Shown: positions 7,417 through 15,094 of the stretch, piece by piece | How the letters are laid out: each line of letters starts with the position of its first letter | How positions within the stretch are numbered: position 1 is the first letter of the stretch | Source: an uncultured beta proteobacterium | GTDB taxonomy: Bacteria > Pseudomonadota > Gammaproteobacteria > Burkholderiales > Burkholderiaceae | DNA length: 17,993 bases | Reading direction: 5' to 3' | NCBI GenBank assembly: GCA_903827075.1 | Contig: CAIKGX010000008.1 | Coordinates: forward strand, 1 to 17,993 | Translations under genes and position numbers: made by a program | Notes under the pieces: generated by a model | What the model saw: the letters and a program-made list of their open reading frames with translations, nothing else | The model's database searches: none | What the model was told of the DNA's origin: nothing

Positions 7417-9285
7417 ATGTTCATTCCTCCCTCTATTCGTCAGATCCTCATTTACACGCTATTTTCCCTAATGGCGGTGATGCTGGCCAATTTGGCGCAG
7501 GCTGCTCAGGGCATTTCGCAGTACGGTAAGACTAAATACCCAGACGGATTTAGTCACTTTGACTACGTCAATCCCAATGCGCCAAGGGGTGGCACGCTGA
7601 CTTTACCCAACCCAGGACAAAGAACCAGTTTTGACAAATTTAATCCCTTCACCCTTCGTGGAGTTAGTGCGCCTGGAATTGAGTTGATGTTTGAATCTTT
7701 GGCAGAAGGAAGTGCCGACGAGGTTTCGAGTATTTATGGCTTGCTTGCGGAAGATATTCAGGTTGCCGCAGACCACAAATCCGCTACTTTTCGCATTCGA
7801 CCTGAAGCTCAATTTTCTGATGGCAGTCCTGTATTAGCTGCAGATGTGAAACATAGCTTTGATGTCTTAATGAGTGGCAAAGCCCATCCTCGTTACAAAA
7901 CGACTTTTGCTGATGTGAAGCAGGCAGTCGTTTTATCTGCACGTGAAGTGCGTTTTGATTTTAAGAACAACAATACAGAGTTACCCATCATGGTGGGTAC
8001 CTTACCGATCTTTTCTCGCAACTGGGGAAAGACTGCGGATGGCTCAATCACCCCTTTTGAAAAGCTTGCTTTTGAAGCCCCTATTGGTAGCGGTCCCTAT
8101 TTGATTGAATCATTTAAGGCGGGCAAATCGATTGTTTATAAAAAGAACCCGAACTACTGGGTTGATCAATTAAGTAAACCCTTAAATGTCCGTGTGGGTT
8201 TTTATAACTTTGATCGCGTGCTTTACAAGCTCTATAGCGATGATGCTGTTCGTCTCGAAGCCTTTAAGGCAGGAGAGTTCGATGCTTTGGTGGAGTACCG
8301 CGCCAAAATTTGGGCCAAAGGGTATGTAGGTTCTAAATTTGATAATGGACTGCTCCTAAAGAAGGCTTTTTTCAATCACAACGGCGCTGGTATGCAGGGC
8401 TTTGCCATGAATCTGCGCCGTCCCATTTTCCAGGACCCGCGCGTTCGAGAGGCCTTGGGTTACGCATTGGATTTTGAATGGCTCAATCGTCAAATCTTTT
8501 TCGATCAGTACGGGCGCATTAATAGTTATTTTACGAATAGTGATCTGAGTGCAAACTTTGATGGCCCACGTAAACCTACCGAAGCAGAATTGAAATTACT
8601 TAAACCACTCAAGGCCCAATATCCTCAATGGGTGCCAGATGCCGTTTTTGGTCCCATGCCTGCGGCACCATCTACAGTCTCTCCAAGTAGTTTGCGCAAG
8701 AACCTCAAAAAAGCTCGGGACTTACTGGCTCAGGCTGGCTGGCAATATCGTGACGGCGCTTTACGTAATATGCAGGGCGAGCCATTTCGTTTTGAGATGG
8801 TGGAAGATGGACCTTTCTTTTTGCGAGTGATCTCGGCCTATATTCGGAATCTAGAGAAATTGGGTGTGCAGGTCGATATCCGGACAAGTGATTTTGCTTT
8901 GCATCAGAAGCGGATGAATGACTATGACTTTGATATGACAACCATTCGCTTTCCGGATTCACAAAATCCTGGAAATGAATTGTGGGATCGCTTTGGTAGC
9001 CAAGCAGCAAAAGAAAAGGGGTCGGATAACGTGATAGGAATTCAATCACCTGTTGTCGATGCCTTAGTGAATCATGTGACAAAGGCGCAAAACAGGGATG
9101 AGTTGCGCGCTGCTACCAGAGCCTTGGATCGGGTACTGTGGAATAGTTACTACGTCATACCGCAGTGGTACAACCCTACGCACCGAGTAGCGTATCGTAA
9201 AGAAATGCGCTACCCAGAACCTCCCTTGTATTACTCAGCAGAGCCATGGATTATGCAAAATTGGTGGAAAGAAGAGTCTAAATAA
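7417..9285 (+). CDS. yejA: YejA-like periplasmic oligopeptide-binding protein (SBP family 5)
   Basis: The product is 622 residues from the ATG at 7417; a TTG at 7393 is also in frame but adds residues ahead of the signal peptide. The N-terminus MFIPPSIRQILIYTLFSLMA with AQAAQ as cleavage region is a clear signal peptide. The mature start (ISQYGKTKYPDGFSHFDYVN, then PNAPRGGTL) is typical of YejA, and the SBP_bac_5 body follows (PIGSGPYLIESFKAGKSIVY, QDPRVREALGYALDFEW). In enterobacteria YejABEF imports oligopeptides and microcin C-type peptide-nucleotides. The genes yejB, yejE and yejF follow in order, and the stop overlaps the yejB ATG as TAATG. No convincing Shine-Dalgarno sequence precedes the start. 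Confidence 0.9.
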   Translation: MFIPPSIRQILIYTLFSLMAVMLANLAQAAQGISQYGKTKYPDGFSHFDYVNPNAPRGGTLTLPNPGQRTSFDKFNPFTLRGVSAPGIELMFESLAEGSADEVSSIYGLLAEDIQVAADHKSATFRIRPEAQFSDGSPVLAADVKHSFDVLMSGKAHPRYKTTFADVKQAVVLSAREVRFDFKNNNTELPIMVGTLPIFSRNWGKTADGSITPFEKLAFEAPIGSGPYLIESFKAGKSIVYKKNPNYWVDQLSKPLNVRVGFYNFDRVLYKLYSDDAVRLEAFKAGEFDALVEYRAKIWAKGYVGSKFDNGLLLKKAFFNHNGAGMQGFAMNLRRPIFQDPRVREALGYALDFEWLNRQIFFDQYGRINSYFTNSDLSANFDGPRKPTEAELKLLKPLKAQYPQWVPDAVFGPMPAAPSTVSPSSLRKNLKKARDLLAQAGWQYRDGALRNMQGEPFRFEMVEDGPFFLRVISAYIRNLEKLGVQVDIRTSDFALHQKRMNDYDFDMTTIRFPDSQNPGNELWDRFGSQAAKEKGSDNVIGIQSPVVDALVNHVTKAQNRDELRAATRALDRVLWNSYYVIPQWYNPTHRVAYRKEMRYPEPPLYYSAEPWIMQNWWKEESK

Positions 9286-10361
9286 TGCAAGGACAAATGC
9301 GCTCCTATATCTTCAAGCGATTGCTTTTGATGATCCCTACTTTATTGGGGGTTTTAACCCTCACATTTGCGGTGGTGCAATTTGTTCCTGGTGGCCCAGT
9401 TGAGCAGATGGTCTTGGAATTAAAGGGTAAAGGTAATGCTGCTGTTGGAGGCTCAGAGTCTTCAGGTGCGGGAGCAACCTATCGCGGTCGCCAAGGCGTA
9501 GATGCACAACGTTTAGAGGAAGTAAAAGCACTCTATGGTTTTGATAAGCCGCCTTTAGAGCGCTATTTTATGATGCTGGGCCGTTTTGCGAGATTTGATT
9601 TGGGGCAAAGCTATTACCAGCATGAAAGCGTATGGCGTTTAGTGGTCTCTAAGTTTCCCGTATCTATCAGTATTGGGCTATGGACTTTCTTTATTACCTA
9701 TTTGGTTTCAATACCACTGGGAATTGCCAAAGCAGTGCGTGATGGTTCACGCTTTGATGCCATTACGAGCAGCATCATCTTGGTGGGCTATGCCATTCCT
9801 GGATTTGTTTTGGGAGTTTTACTTTTGGTCCTCTTTGGCGGGGGTAGTTTTCTGCAGTTATTTCCGCTGCGGGGCCTGACTTCGGATAACTGGAGTGATC
9901 TGAGTGTGATGGGCAAAATCATGGATTATCTGTGGCATTTGGTTCTGCCCATTACCGCATCTGTTTTAGGCAGCTTTGCCGTGGTCACGATGTTGACGAA
10001 GAATTCTTTCTTAGAAGAAATCCGCAAGCAATATGTTTTAACAGCAAGAGCAAAGGGTTTGACTGAAAAACAAGTGTTATGGAAACATGTATTCCGTAAT
10101 GCCTTACTCCCTTTAGTCACCGGCTTTCCAGCAGCATTTATCGGCGCCTTTTTTACTGGATCTTTGTTAATTGAAACGCTGTTCTCTTTAGATGGTCTAG
10201 GATTGCTGTCCTACGAGTCAGTGATGCGTCGCGACTATCCAGTAGTCTTTGGTACCTTATATCTCTTTACTTTGATTGGCTTGTTTACCAAGCTGATCTC
10301 TGATCTTTGTTACGTCTATGTGGACCCACGGATTCAGTTTGGCGCTGGGGGCGGTTCATGA
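9285..10361 (+). CDS. yejB: YejB-like ABC transporter permease
   Basis: The product is 358 residues. This is the first inner-membrane permease of the peptide importer. It opens with MRSYIFKRLLLMIPTLLGVL, a DppB/YejB-type first membrane helix, after four extra residues from the first ATG. The long periplasmic segment with LELKGKG and a Gly/Ser-rich linker (about 44-75) is typical of YejB rather than the shorter DppB. The cytoplasmic EAA loop that contacts the ATPase is visible as YVLTARAKGLTEKQVLWKHV. The start at 9285 overlaps the yejA stop; a second ATG at 9297 lies just after an AAGGA sequence and is an alternative. The end overlaps yejE as ATGA. Confidence 0.92.
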   Translation: MQGQMRSYIFKRLLLMIPTLLGVLTLTFAVVQFVPGGPVEQMVLELKGKGNAAVGGSESSGAGATYRGRQGVDAQRLEEVKALYGFDKPPLERYFMMLGRFARFDLGQSYYQHESVWRLVVSKFPVSISIGLWTFFITYLVSIPLGIAKAVRDGSRFDAITSSIILVGYAIPGFVLGVLLLVLFGGGSFLQLFPLRGLTSDNWSDLSVMGKIMDYLWHLVLPITASVLGSFAVVTMLTKNSFLEEIRKQYVLTARAKGLTEKQVLWKHVFRNALLPLVTGFPAAFIGAFFTGSLLIETLFSLDGLGLLSYESVMRRDYPVVFGTLYLFTLIGLFTKLISDLCYVYVDPRIQFGAGGGS

Positions 10362-11383
10362 GTCGTTGGTTGCGTTTTAAAAATAGTCGAATTGGTTATG
10401 CCAGCTTGTGGATCTTCATGGTCTTATTTGGTTTAAGCCTGTGCGCTGAATTAATAGCCAATGACAAGCCCTTGATCGTGCGTTATGAAGGCCATTTTTA
10501 TTTCCCGATTGTCAAAAACCAAGCTGAAAGAGTGTTTGGGGGCGACTTCGCTACACCAACGGATTTCTTAGATCCCGATATTCGACACAACATTACTAGT
10601 AATGGCAATTGGGCAATCTATCCACTGATTACCTATAGCTATGAGACGCTCAATTACTTTTCAAAAGTACCCAATCCTGCGCCACCCTCTTGGGAGAACT
10701 GGCTAGGGACGGATGATCGAGGGCGTGACGTGCTGGCACGCTTAATTTATGGTTTTCGTTTATCGATTCTCTTTGGATTAGCCCTCACCATTGTGGGCGT
10801 TGGTGTGGGGATTATTACCGGTTCATTGATGGGTTTTTTTGGTGGTAAGTTCGATTTAATCTCACAGCGCTTAATTGAGATATGGTCGGCCATGCCCGAG
10901 CTCTATCTATTGATTATTTTTGCCTCGATCTTCAATCCAAGCATTTCTTTATTGATTATTTTGTTGGCCGCTTTTGGTTGGATGGGTTTATCGGATTACG
11001 TGCGCGCAGAATTTTTCCGCAATCGGGCTTTGGAATATGTCCGAGCTGCTAGGGCTTTGGGGTTAACCAACTTCCAAATCATGCGCCGCCATATCTTGCC
11101 TAACAGCCTCACTCCTGTTATTACCTTTTTGCCTTTCCGCATGAGTGCTGCCATCTTGTCATTAACGAGTTTGGATTTTTTAGGGCTGGGTGTACCACCC
11201 GGGACCCCTAGCTTAGGAGAATTACTTTCACAAGGCAAAAGCAATTTAGATGCGTGGTGGATTTCCCTATCGACCTTTGTCGTGCTTGTATCCACGCTGC
11301 TACTGCTCACCTTTATGGGTGAAGCATTGCGTGACGCTTTTGATTCTCGAAAAGCTGGCGCACTTAAAGGAGGTCGCTCATGA
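10358..11383 (+). CDS. yejE: YejE-like ABC transporter permease
   Basis: The product is 341 residues. I chose the ATG at 10358, which overlaps the yejB stop as ATGA. An in-frame start at 10307 would sit inside yejB and add non-family residues. The N-terminus MSRWLRFKNSRIGYASLWIF is the usual cytoplasmic stretch and first helix of OppC/YejE permeases. A long periplasmic insertion follows (YEGHFYFPIVKNQAERVFGG and onward), then NWLGTDDRGRDVLARLIYG, a family hallmark. The EAA loop is YVRAARALGLTNFQIMRRHI. It pairs with YejB to form the membrane channel. The gene ends in an ATGA overlap with yejF, whose strong ribosome site lies within its last codons. Confidence 0.93.
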   Translation: MSRWLRFKNSRIGYASLWIFMVLFGLSLCAELIANDKPLIVRYEGHFYFPIVKNQAERVFGGDFATPTDFLDPDIRHNITSNGNWAIYPLITYSYETLNYFSKVPNPAPPSWENWLGTDDRGRDVLARLIYGFRLSILFGLALTIVGVGVGIITGSLMGFFGGKFDLISQRLIEIWSAMPELYLLIIFASIFNPSISLLIILLAAFGWMGLSDYVRAEFFRNRALEYVRAARALGLTNFQIMRRHILPNSLTPVITFLPFRMSAAILSLTSLDFLGLGVPPGTPSLGELLSQGKSNLDAWWISLSTFVVLVSTLLLLTFMGEALRDAFDSRKAGALKGGRS

Positions 11384-13059
11384 GTTCGGCTCCTAAAGTG
11401 ATTCAGCCTTTATTACGCTATGAAGATTTGAGTATTTCTTTCGGAACGGGTCGACGTGAGAAATTTGCTGTTAACCACCTGAATCTAGAAATCGGTGTGG
11501 GTGAGCGTGTGGCATTGGTTGGTGAGTCTGGATCTGGTAAGACCCTCACTGCACTTGCTCCCTTACGCCTTGAGCCAGAGGGTGCCAAAGTTACCGGTCG
11601 CATTCTATGGAGTGGTAATGAACGTAATTCAAAAGGGAGCTCACTAGAGTCCGTTGATCTATTAGCGCTGCCTATACAAGATATTCGAGATATACGCGGA
11701 CGTGAGATTGCTATGGTGTTTCAAGAGCCAATGACAGCGCTTAACCCTTTATTTACCGTTGGCAATCAAATTGTGGAAGCGGTACAGGTTTATCAGCCAC
11801 TGATTTCTAAAGCAGATTCCATGTCTATTGCAATTGAGCTACTCAAGAAGACTGGCATACCTGATGCAGATAAACGCTTTCATTCGTATCCGCATCAACT
11901 CTCAGGTGGCCAACGTCAGCGCGCCATGATTGCGATGGCCCTAGCTTGTAAGCCACGACTACTAATTGCTGATGAGCCAACTACTGCGCTAGATGTGAGC
12001 TTGCGTATGCAGATTCTGGACTTATTAAAAGACTTGCAAGAAGAGGCTAAAGACGATGGCGGTATGGGCATTTTGTTGATTACCCATGATTTGAACTTAG
12101 TGAAACATTTTGCACAGCGCGTAGCAGTGTTAAATCAAGGAATCTTGATGGAGTGCGGCACGACTGGGCAGATATTTAAGCATCCTGAAAATCCCTATAC
12201 TCAAGCCTTGGTCAATAGTGAGCCGGTTCGAGATTTAGCGCCCGTAATGCCCTTAGCCCCCGTGCTCTTAAGTACCGAGAGCTTATCCGTCTCATATCCC
12301 AGTGGTGAGTCTTCAACTTGGTTTAAGAAGCCGCCAAGCCGTCAGGTTTTACGCAAAGTGAGCTTTGCACTGAAGCAAGGGCAAACCATTGGCGTGATCG
12401 GCGAATCTGGTTCAGGTAAGACCACTTTGGGCATGGCGATCCTGGGTTTGTTAGGCGACTCTGCCGCGCAAGTGACTGGTGAAGTAGATGTGCTTGGCAA
12501 TGATTGGCAAAAACTCAAACCTATCGAACGTCGTGCCATGCGTTCTAGTTTGCAGGTTATTTTTCAAGATCCCTTTGGTTCCCTATCGCCACGCATGACG
12601 GTGATGCAAATTGTGTCAGAGGGTTTGGATGTGCATTTTCCTAAGCTGACTCCTGCAGAGCGTGAAGGTCGTGTCTTAGATATATTGCGTGAGGTTGGGA
12701 TCGATCGATCGGCATTAACGCGTTATCCCCATGAGTTTTCAGGAGGGCAAAGACAGCGTATTGCGATTGCACGTGCGCTGATTTTGAAGCCCCAGATTTT
12801 GGTTTTAGATGAGCCTACCTCCGCATTAGACGTCTCCATCCAAAAACAGGTATTGGCTTTGCTTTCAGATTTGCAGAAGAAATACAACCTTGCCTATTTA
12901 ATGATTAGTCATGATTTAGCGGTGATTCGGGCAATGTCCCACGAAATCATGGTGCTCAAGGAGGGTAGGGTAGTGGAGTTTGGGGATACCGAAACGCTGA
13001 TAAAACATCCCCGGCAAATCTATACAAAAGAGCTGTTTGCAGCCGCTGAACTGAGCTAA
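11380..13059 (+). CDS. yejF: YejF-like dual-domain ABC transporter ATPase
   Basis: The product is 559 residues with two complete nucleotide-binding domains in one chain, as in YejF. Domain 1 has Walker A GESGSGKT at 48-55, signature LSGGQ at 174-178 and Walker B LLIADEPTTALD. Domain 2 has Walker A GESGSGKT at 341-348, signature FSGGQ at 453-457 and Walker B ILVLDEPTSALD. Each domain ends in an H-loop (ITHDL and ISHDL), so both sites look catalytically competent. It would drive import through YejB/YejE. An AAAGGAGG ribosome site precedes the ATG at 11380, which overlaps the yejE stop. No convincing terminator follows in the next 128 bases. Confidence 0.94.
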   Translation: MSSAPKVIQPLLRYEDLSISFGTGRREKFAVNHLNLEIGVGERVALVGESGSGKTLTALAPLRLEPEGAKVTGRILWSGNERNSKGSSLESVDLLALPIQDIRDIRGREIAMVFQEPMTALNPLFTVGNQIVEAVQVYQPLISKADSMSIAIELLKKTGIPDADKRFHSYPHQLSGGQRQRAMIAMALACKPRLLIADEPTTALDVSLRMQILDLLKDLQEEAKDDGGMGILLITHDLNLVKHFAQRVAVLNQGILMECGTTGQIFKHPENPYTQALVNSEPVRDLAPVMPLAPVLLSTESLSVSYPSGESSTWFKKPPSRQVLRKVSFALKQGQTIGVIGESGSGKTTLGMAILGLLGDSAAQVTGEVDVLGNDWQKLKPIERRAMRSSLQVIFQDPFGSLSPRMTVMQIVSEGLDVHFPKLTPAEREGRVLDILREVGIDRSALTRYPHEFSGGQRQRIAIARALILKPQILVLDEPTSALDVSIQKQVLALLSDLQKKYNLAYLMISHDLAVIRAMSHEIMVLKEGRVVEFGDTETLIKHPRQIYTKELFAAAELS

Positions 13060-13187
13060 ATGCCTATTACAGTGCGGTCTATATTGGTGCGTTGCAAACT
13101 GTTTTATTGAAATAAATCATTAAAAACAATAACTTAGCCTAAGGGCTAGTATTTGGTTAATTCCCTATTCTTTGTTAAACTAAATTA
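13060..13187 (+). promoter_or_regulatory. Intergenic region with candidate promoter of the C40 gene
   Basis: This AT-rich gap separates yejF from the C40 gene. TTGGTT (13153-13158) and TAAACT (13176-13181) are spaced by 17 bases and form a moderate promoter candidate. Only six bases lie between the -10 element and the ATG at 13188, and no Shine-Dalgarno sequence is visible, so the mRNA may be leaderless. A short TAGCC/GGCTA inverted repeat near 13137-13149 lacks a U-tract and is not called a terminator. Confidence 0.4.
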
Positions 13188-13859
13188 ATGTCATTTCAAA
13201 AAGACTTATTAATACGCCTTCCTCAGCGGGTAGCTTTGGCTTGTGCTGCTGCATTGCTTTTCTCCGTTAATCCGGTATTGGCGGCAGACCCTGTGCCTGA
13301 GTCTTCTAAGGATGCTTCTGCCGAAGCGCCTAAAGAGACTATGTTTCAGGCCGGTAAATCGTATTTTTTCCGTGTTTCTGATCGCTTGGCCGACTCGGTC
13401 ACAGTTAAATCTGACGAGTTGATTAATCGTGCGATGGAAGTCATTGGAGTCCGATATCGCTGGGATGCGGAGTTACCTCAGTCAGGTTTAGATGGCAGTA
13501 GCTTTGTCGGCTATGTCTTCAAGGATAAATTGGGTTTTTTATTGCCACGCAAGTCCACGCAAATGAGTCGGGTAGGAAAACCTGTCAATCGTGATGAGTT
13601 GCAGCCTGGTGATTTAGTGTTTTTCAATACGATGCGCCTCACGTTTTCTCATGTCGGCATTTATGTTGGTGACAATAAATTCATTCATTCCCCATCCAAA
13701 GGCACCAACGTTCGTGTTGATGATCTGGGTAGCCTGTACTGGGATAAGCGTTTTGATGGTGCCCGCCGTCTCGATGGCAGCGACAACCTTGGTGATGCTG
13801 AGCGTCAAGAGTTACTTAACGAAGTCAATAAGCTCAAGCGTAAATCACGTAGCCTTTAG
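13188..13859 (+). CDS. Secreted NlpC/P60 (C40) protein lacking the catalytic cysteine
   Basis: The product is 223 residues. A signal peptide is visible (positive N-terminus, hydrophobic 15-30, cleavage near VLAA). The NlpC/P60 domain runs from about 76 to 195. Active relatives have G-[FL]-D-C-S-G-F-V at the nucleophile; here the segment reads GLDGSSFVGYVF, so the cysteine position is Gly103 (GGC at 13494-13496) and the next Gly is Ser. The usual Y-x-W/Y-G-G motif before it is YRWDA. The rest is well kept: LPRKSTQMSRVG, ELQPGDLVFF, SHVGIYVG with H155, and FIHSPSKG with H167. The intact frame and conserved core argue for a folded pseudoenzyme rather than a decaying gene, perhaps binding peptidoglycan without cutting it. 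The C-terminal 25 residues are charged and helical. Its 3' end overlaps a 48-residue ORF on the other strand by 26 bases. Confidence 0.85.
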   Translation: MSFQKDLLIRLPQRVALACAAALLFSVNPVLAADPVPESSKDASAEAPKETMFQAGKSYFFRVSDRLADSVTVKSDELINRAMEVIGVRYRWDAELPQSGLDGSSFVGYVFKDKLGFLLPRKSTQMSRVGKPVNRDELQPGDLVFFNTMRLTFSHVGIYVGDNKFIHSPSKGTNVRVDDLGSLYWDKRFDGARRLDGSDNLGDAERQELLNEVNKLKRKSRSL

Positions 13860-13980
13860 TTTTGCGAGAGGCCAGCTTTGCTTGAAGTGACTTTGGCAGA
13901 TCACTTATCCTTTTGGACTTTTTCAGCTCGCTGGCAGTCCATTCAAAGTTTTTATCCTCAACCTTAGATTTGCTGTTCAT
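13834..13980 (-). CDS. Unrecognised 48-residue small protein
   Basis: A short ATG-to-TGA frame encodes 48 residues beginning MNSKSKVEDKNFEWTASELK, with a middle part KRISDLPKSLQAKLASRK and the end TKGYVIYA. GGAGG lies nine bases before the ATG, with AAAGGA also close, a better ribosome site than most genes in this window have. It is basic, probably helical, with no signal peptide or membrane segment. The WTA-x-E-x-K...SDLP pattern vaguely recalls the N-terminus of BrnA-type antitoxins, but the DNA-binding C-terminal part is absent and no toxin gene adjoins, so I do not assign that function. It lies 25 bases downstream of the patatin-like gene on the same strand and overlaps the end of the C40 gene. 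Confidence 0.6.
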   Translation of the reverse strand: MNSKSKVEDKNFEWTASELKKSKRISDLPKSLQAKLASRKTKGYVIYA

Positions 13981-14005
13981 ATTCCTTTACCTCCCGTTTA
14001 TTTGC

Positions 14006-14920
14006 TTAGGCTTTAAGCTTCTCTTTAATTAGCGCCATTTGTTCTTGCGCTGCTACTTCCCCTGCCAGTATTGCCGCGTTTCTGGATTTGAAATCTCCGC
14101 TACTCATTTGCAATAGATGGGGCGTGATGACGATATCCGCACTCTTTAATTCATATTGATTAATGCTTCTTTGCATGATGGAGATCGTTTGTTGCAGTAC
14201 GCCAAAAGTACCACTGGCATCTTGATGCACGGGCTCAGAAGAAATATTGACTGCAATCACCAGCGTAGCGCCCATTTGCCTTGCGTAACTTACTGGGACT
14301 GGTGCCACCAAACCACCATCGACATATTCTTTCCCGCTAATTAAGGCTGGCTGAAATACCCCTGGCACACTACAAGAGGCCCGCACAGCTAAGCCAGTAT
14401 TGCCAGTTCTAAACAGTACACCTTTGCCAGACTGCAGTTCTGTTGCCACAATGCCCAGCGGTATACGCATTTGCTCAATGGTCTTATTTTGAACTTCCCG
14501 ATTCACCATGGCTTGAAGGGCATCACCTTTAATCAGGCCACCAAAACGTCCAGCAAATGGCAGCCCCCAGTCTGCGATCGTGGCTTCATCCAAATTCAAG
14601 GCAAGTCGATTGAGATCATTTCCGCTGGCGCCTGAAGCCAATAAAGCGGCAATAACGCTCCCAGCGCTACTCCCAACGACGATATCGGGTCGAATACCTT
14701 GGGCTTCTAGGGCCTTAATGACTCCTACGTGAGCAAACCCCCGTGCTGCGCCAGCGCCCAAGACGAGGCCCACAATCGGCTTTTTAGTGCTTAATAAACT
14801 GCATCCGCTCAGACTCATACCACTTGCTAACGCCCCTAATCCGAGGCCTAAGCTCAAAAAACGACGTCGTTGATGGGGCTTGAGAGCTAAAAGAGGGGTT
14901 TGGTTAGTAATTTCATGCAT
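14006..14920 (-). CDS. Patatin-like phospholipase, probable Tat-exported lipoprotein
   Basis: The product is 304 residues. The patatin domain spans about 48-270 and has every core element: the oxyanion loop LGAGAARGFAHVG (54-66), the nucleophile motif GSSAG with Ser85, and the catalytic Asp201 in DGGLVAPVPV. It is expected to hydrolyse acyl esters of lipids by a Ser-Asp dyad, as in RssA-type bacterial patatins. The N-terminus has QRRRFLSLGLG (17-27), a twin-arginine-like signal, then a hydrophobic run ending in LSGC at 37-40, a lipobox with Cys40. This predicts lipid anchoring in the envelope. The ATG at 14920 has no Shine-Dalgarno sequence. The gene is divergent from scpB. Confidence 0.9.
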   Translation of the reverse strand: MHEITNQTPLLALKPHQRRRFLSLGLGLGALASGMSLSGCSLLSTKKPIVGLVLGAGAARGFAHVGVIKALEAQGIRPDIVVGSSAGSVIAALLASGASGNDLNRLALNLDEATIADWGLPFAGRFGGLIKGDALQAMVNREVQNKTIEQMRIPLGIVATELQSGKGVLFRTGNTGLAVRASCSVPGVFQPALISGKEYVDGGLVAPVPVSYARQMGATLVIAVNISSEPVHQDASGTFGVLQQTISIMQRSINQYELKSADIVITPHLLQMSSGDFKSRNAAILAGEVAAQEQMALIKEKLKA

Positions 14921-15094
14921 ATGGCTATTGTATTGAGGCTACCCTATAATGGCAGCACGGTGAACGAAAAGAACTTCGTTGCATTGCGGGTAAAAGAGAT
15001 TCATTGCCTGTAGTAGCTATAGAACACCTCAAACCCATTATTGAAATACCTTTTTTAAAGTCGCATCAGGAAACTGCCTGATAGCCCAAATTTT
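14921..15094. promoter_or_regulatory. Divergent promoter region and scpB leader
   Basis: On the plus strand a perfect TATAAT lies at 14945-14950, with no good -35 element visible, leaving a leader of about 138 bases before the scpB ATG. The leader holds two perfect 6-bp inverted repeats: AACGAA/TTCGTT (14963-14968 with 14975-14980) and ATCAGG/CCTGAT (15065-15070 with 15077-15082), the second ending 12 bases before the ATG. A 17-codon GTG frame (14960-15013) lies in the leader; I do not call it a gene. On the minus strand TACAAT (14927-14932) ends six bases before the patatin ATG, a likely -10 element for a leaderless transcript. Confidence 0.45.

Noticed and set aside
8705..9082. 125-residue minus-strand ORF inside yejA
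   Set aside because: It is a shadow of the clear YejA reading frame with no family motifs or ribosome site.
10996..11310. 104-residue minus-strand ORF inside yejE
   Set aside because: It is antisense to the conserved EAA-loop region of YejE and looks like a composition artefact.
12699..12711. Tandem GATCGATCGATCG as a possible methylation or binding cluster
   Set aside because: It lies inside conserved yejF coding sequence and encodes normal residues; one short occurrence is not evidence of a regulatory site.
13128..13150. TAGCC/GGCTA inverted repeat as the yej operon terminator
   Set aside because: The stem is only about five base pairs and no U-tract follows.
13834..13980. BrnA-type antitoxin identity for the 48-residue ORF
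   Set aside because: Only a short WTA...SDLP-like stretch matches; the ribbon-helix-helix part is absent and no BrnT-like toxin lies next to it.
14960..15013. 17-codon GTG frame, and an overlapping 25-codon TTG frame, before scpB
   Set aside because: Neither has a ribosome site or recognisable sequence; too short to support as genes.
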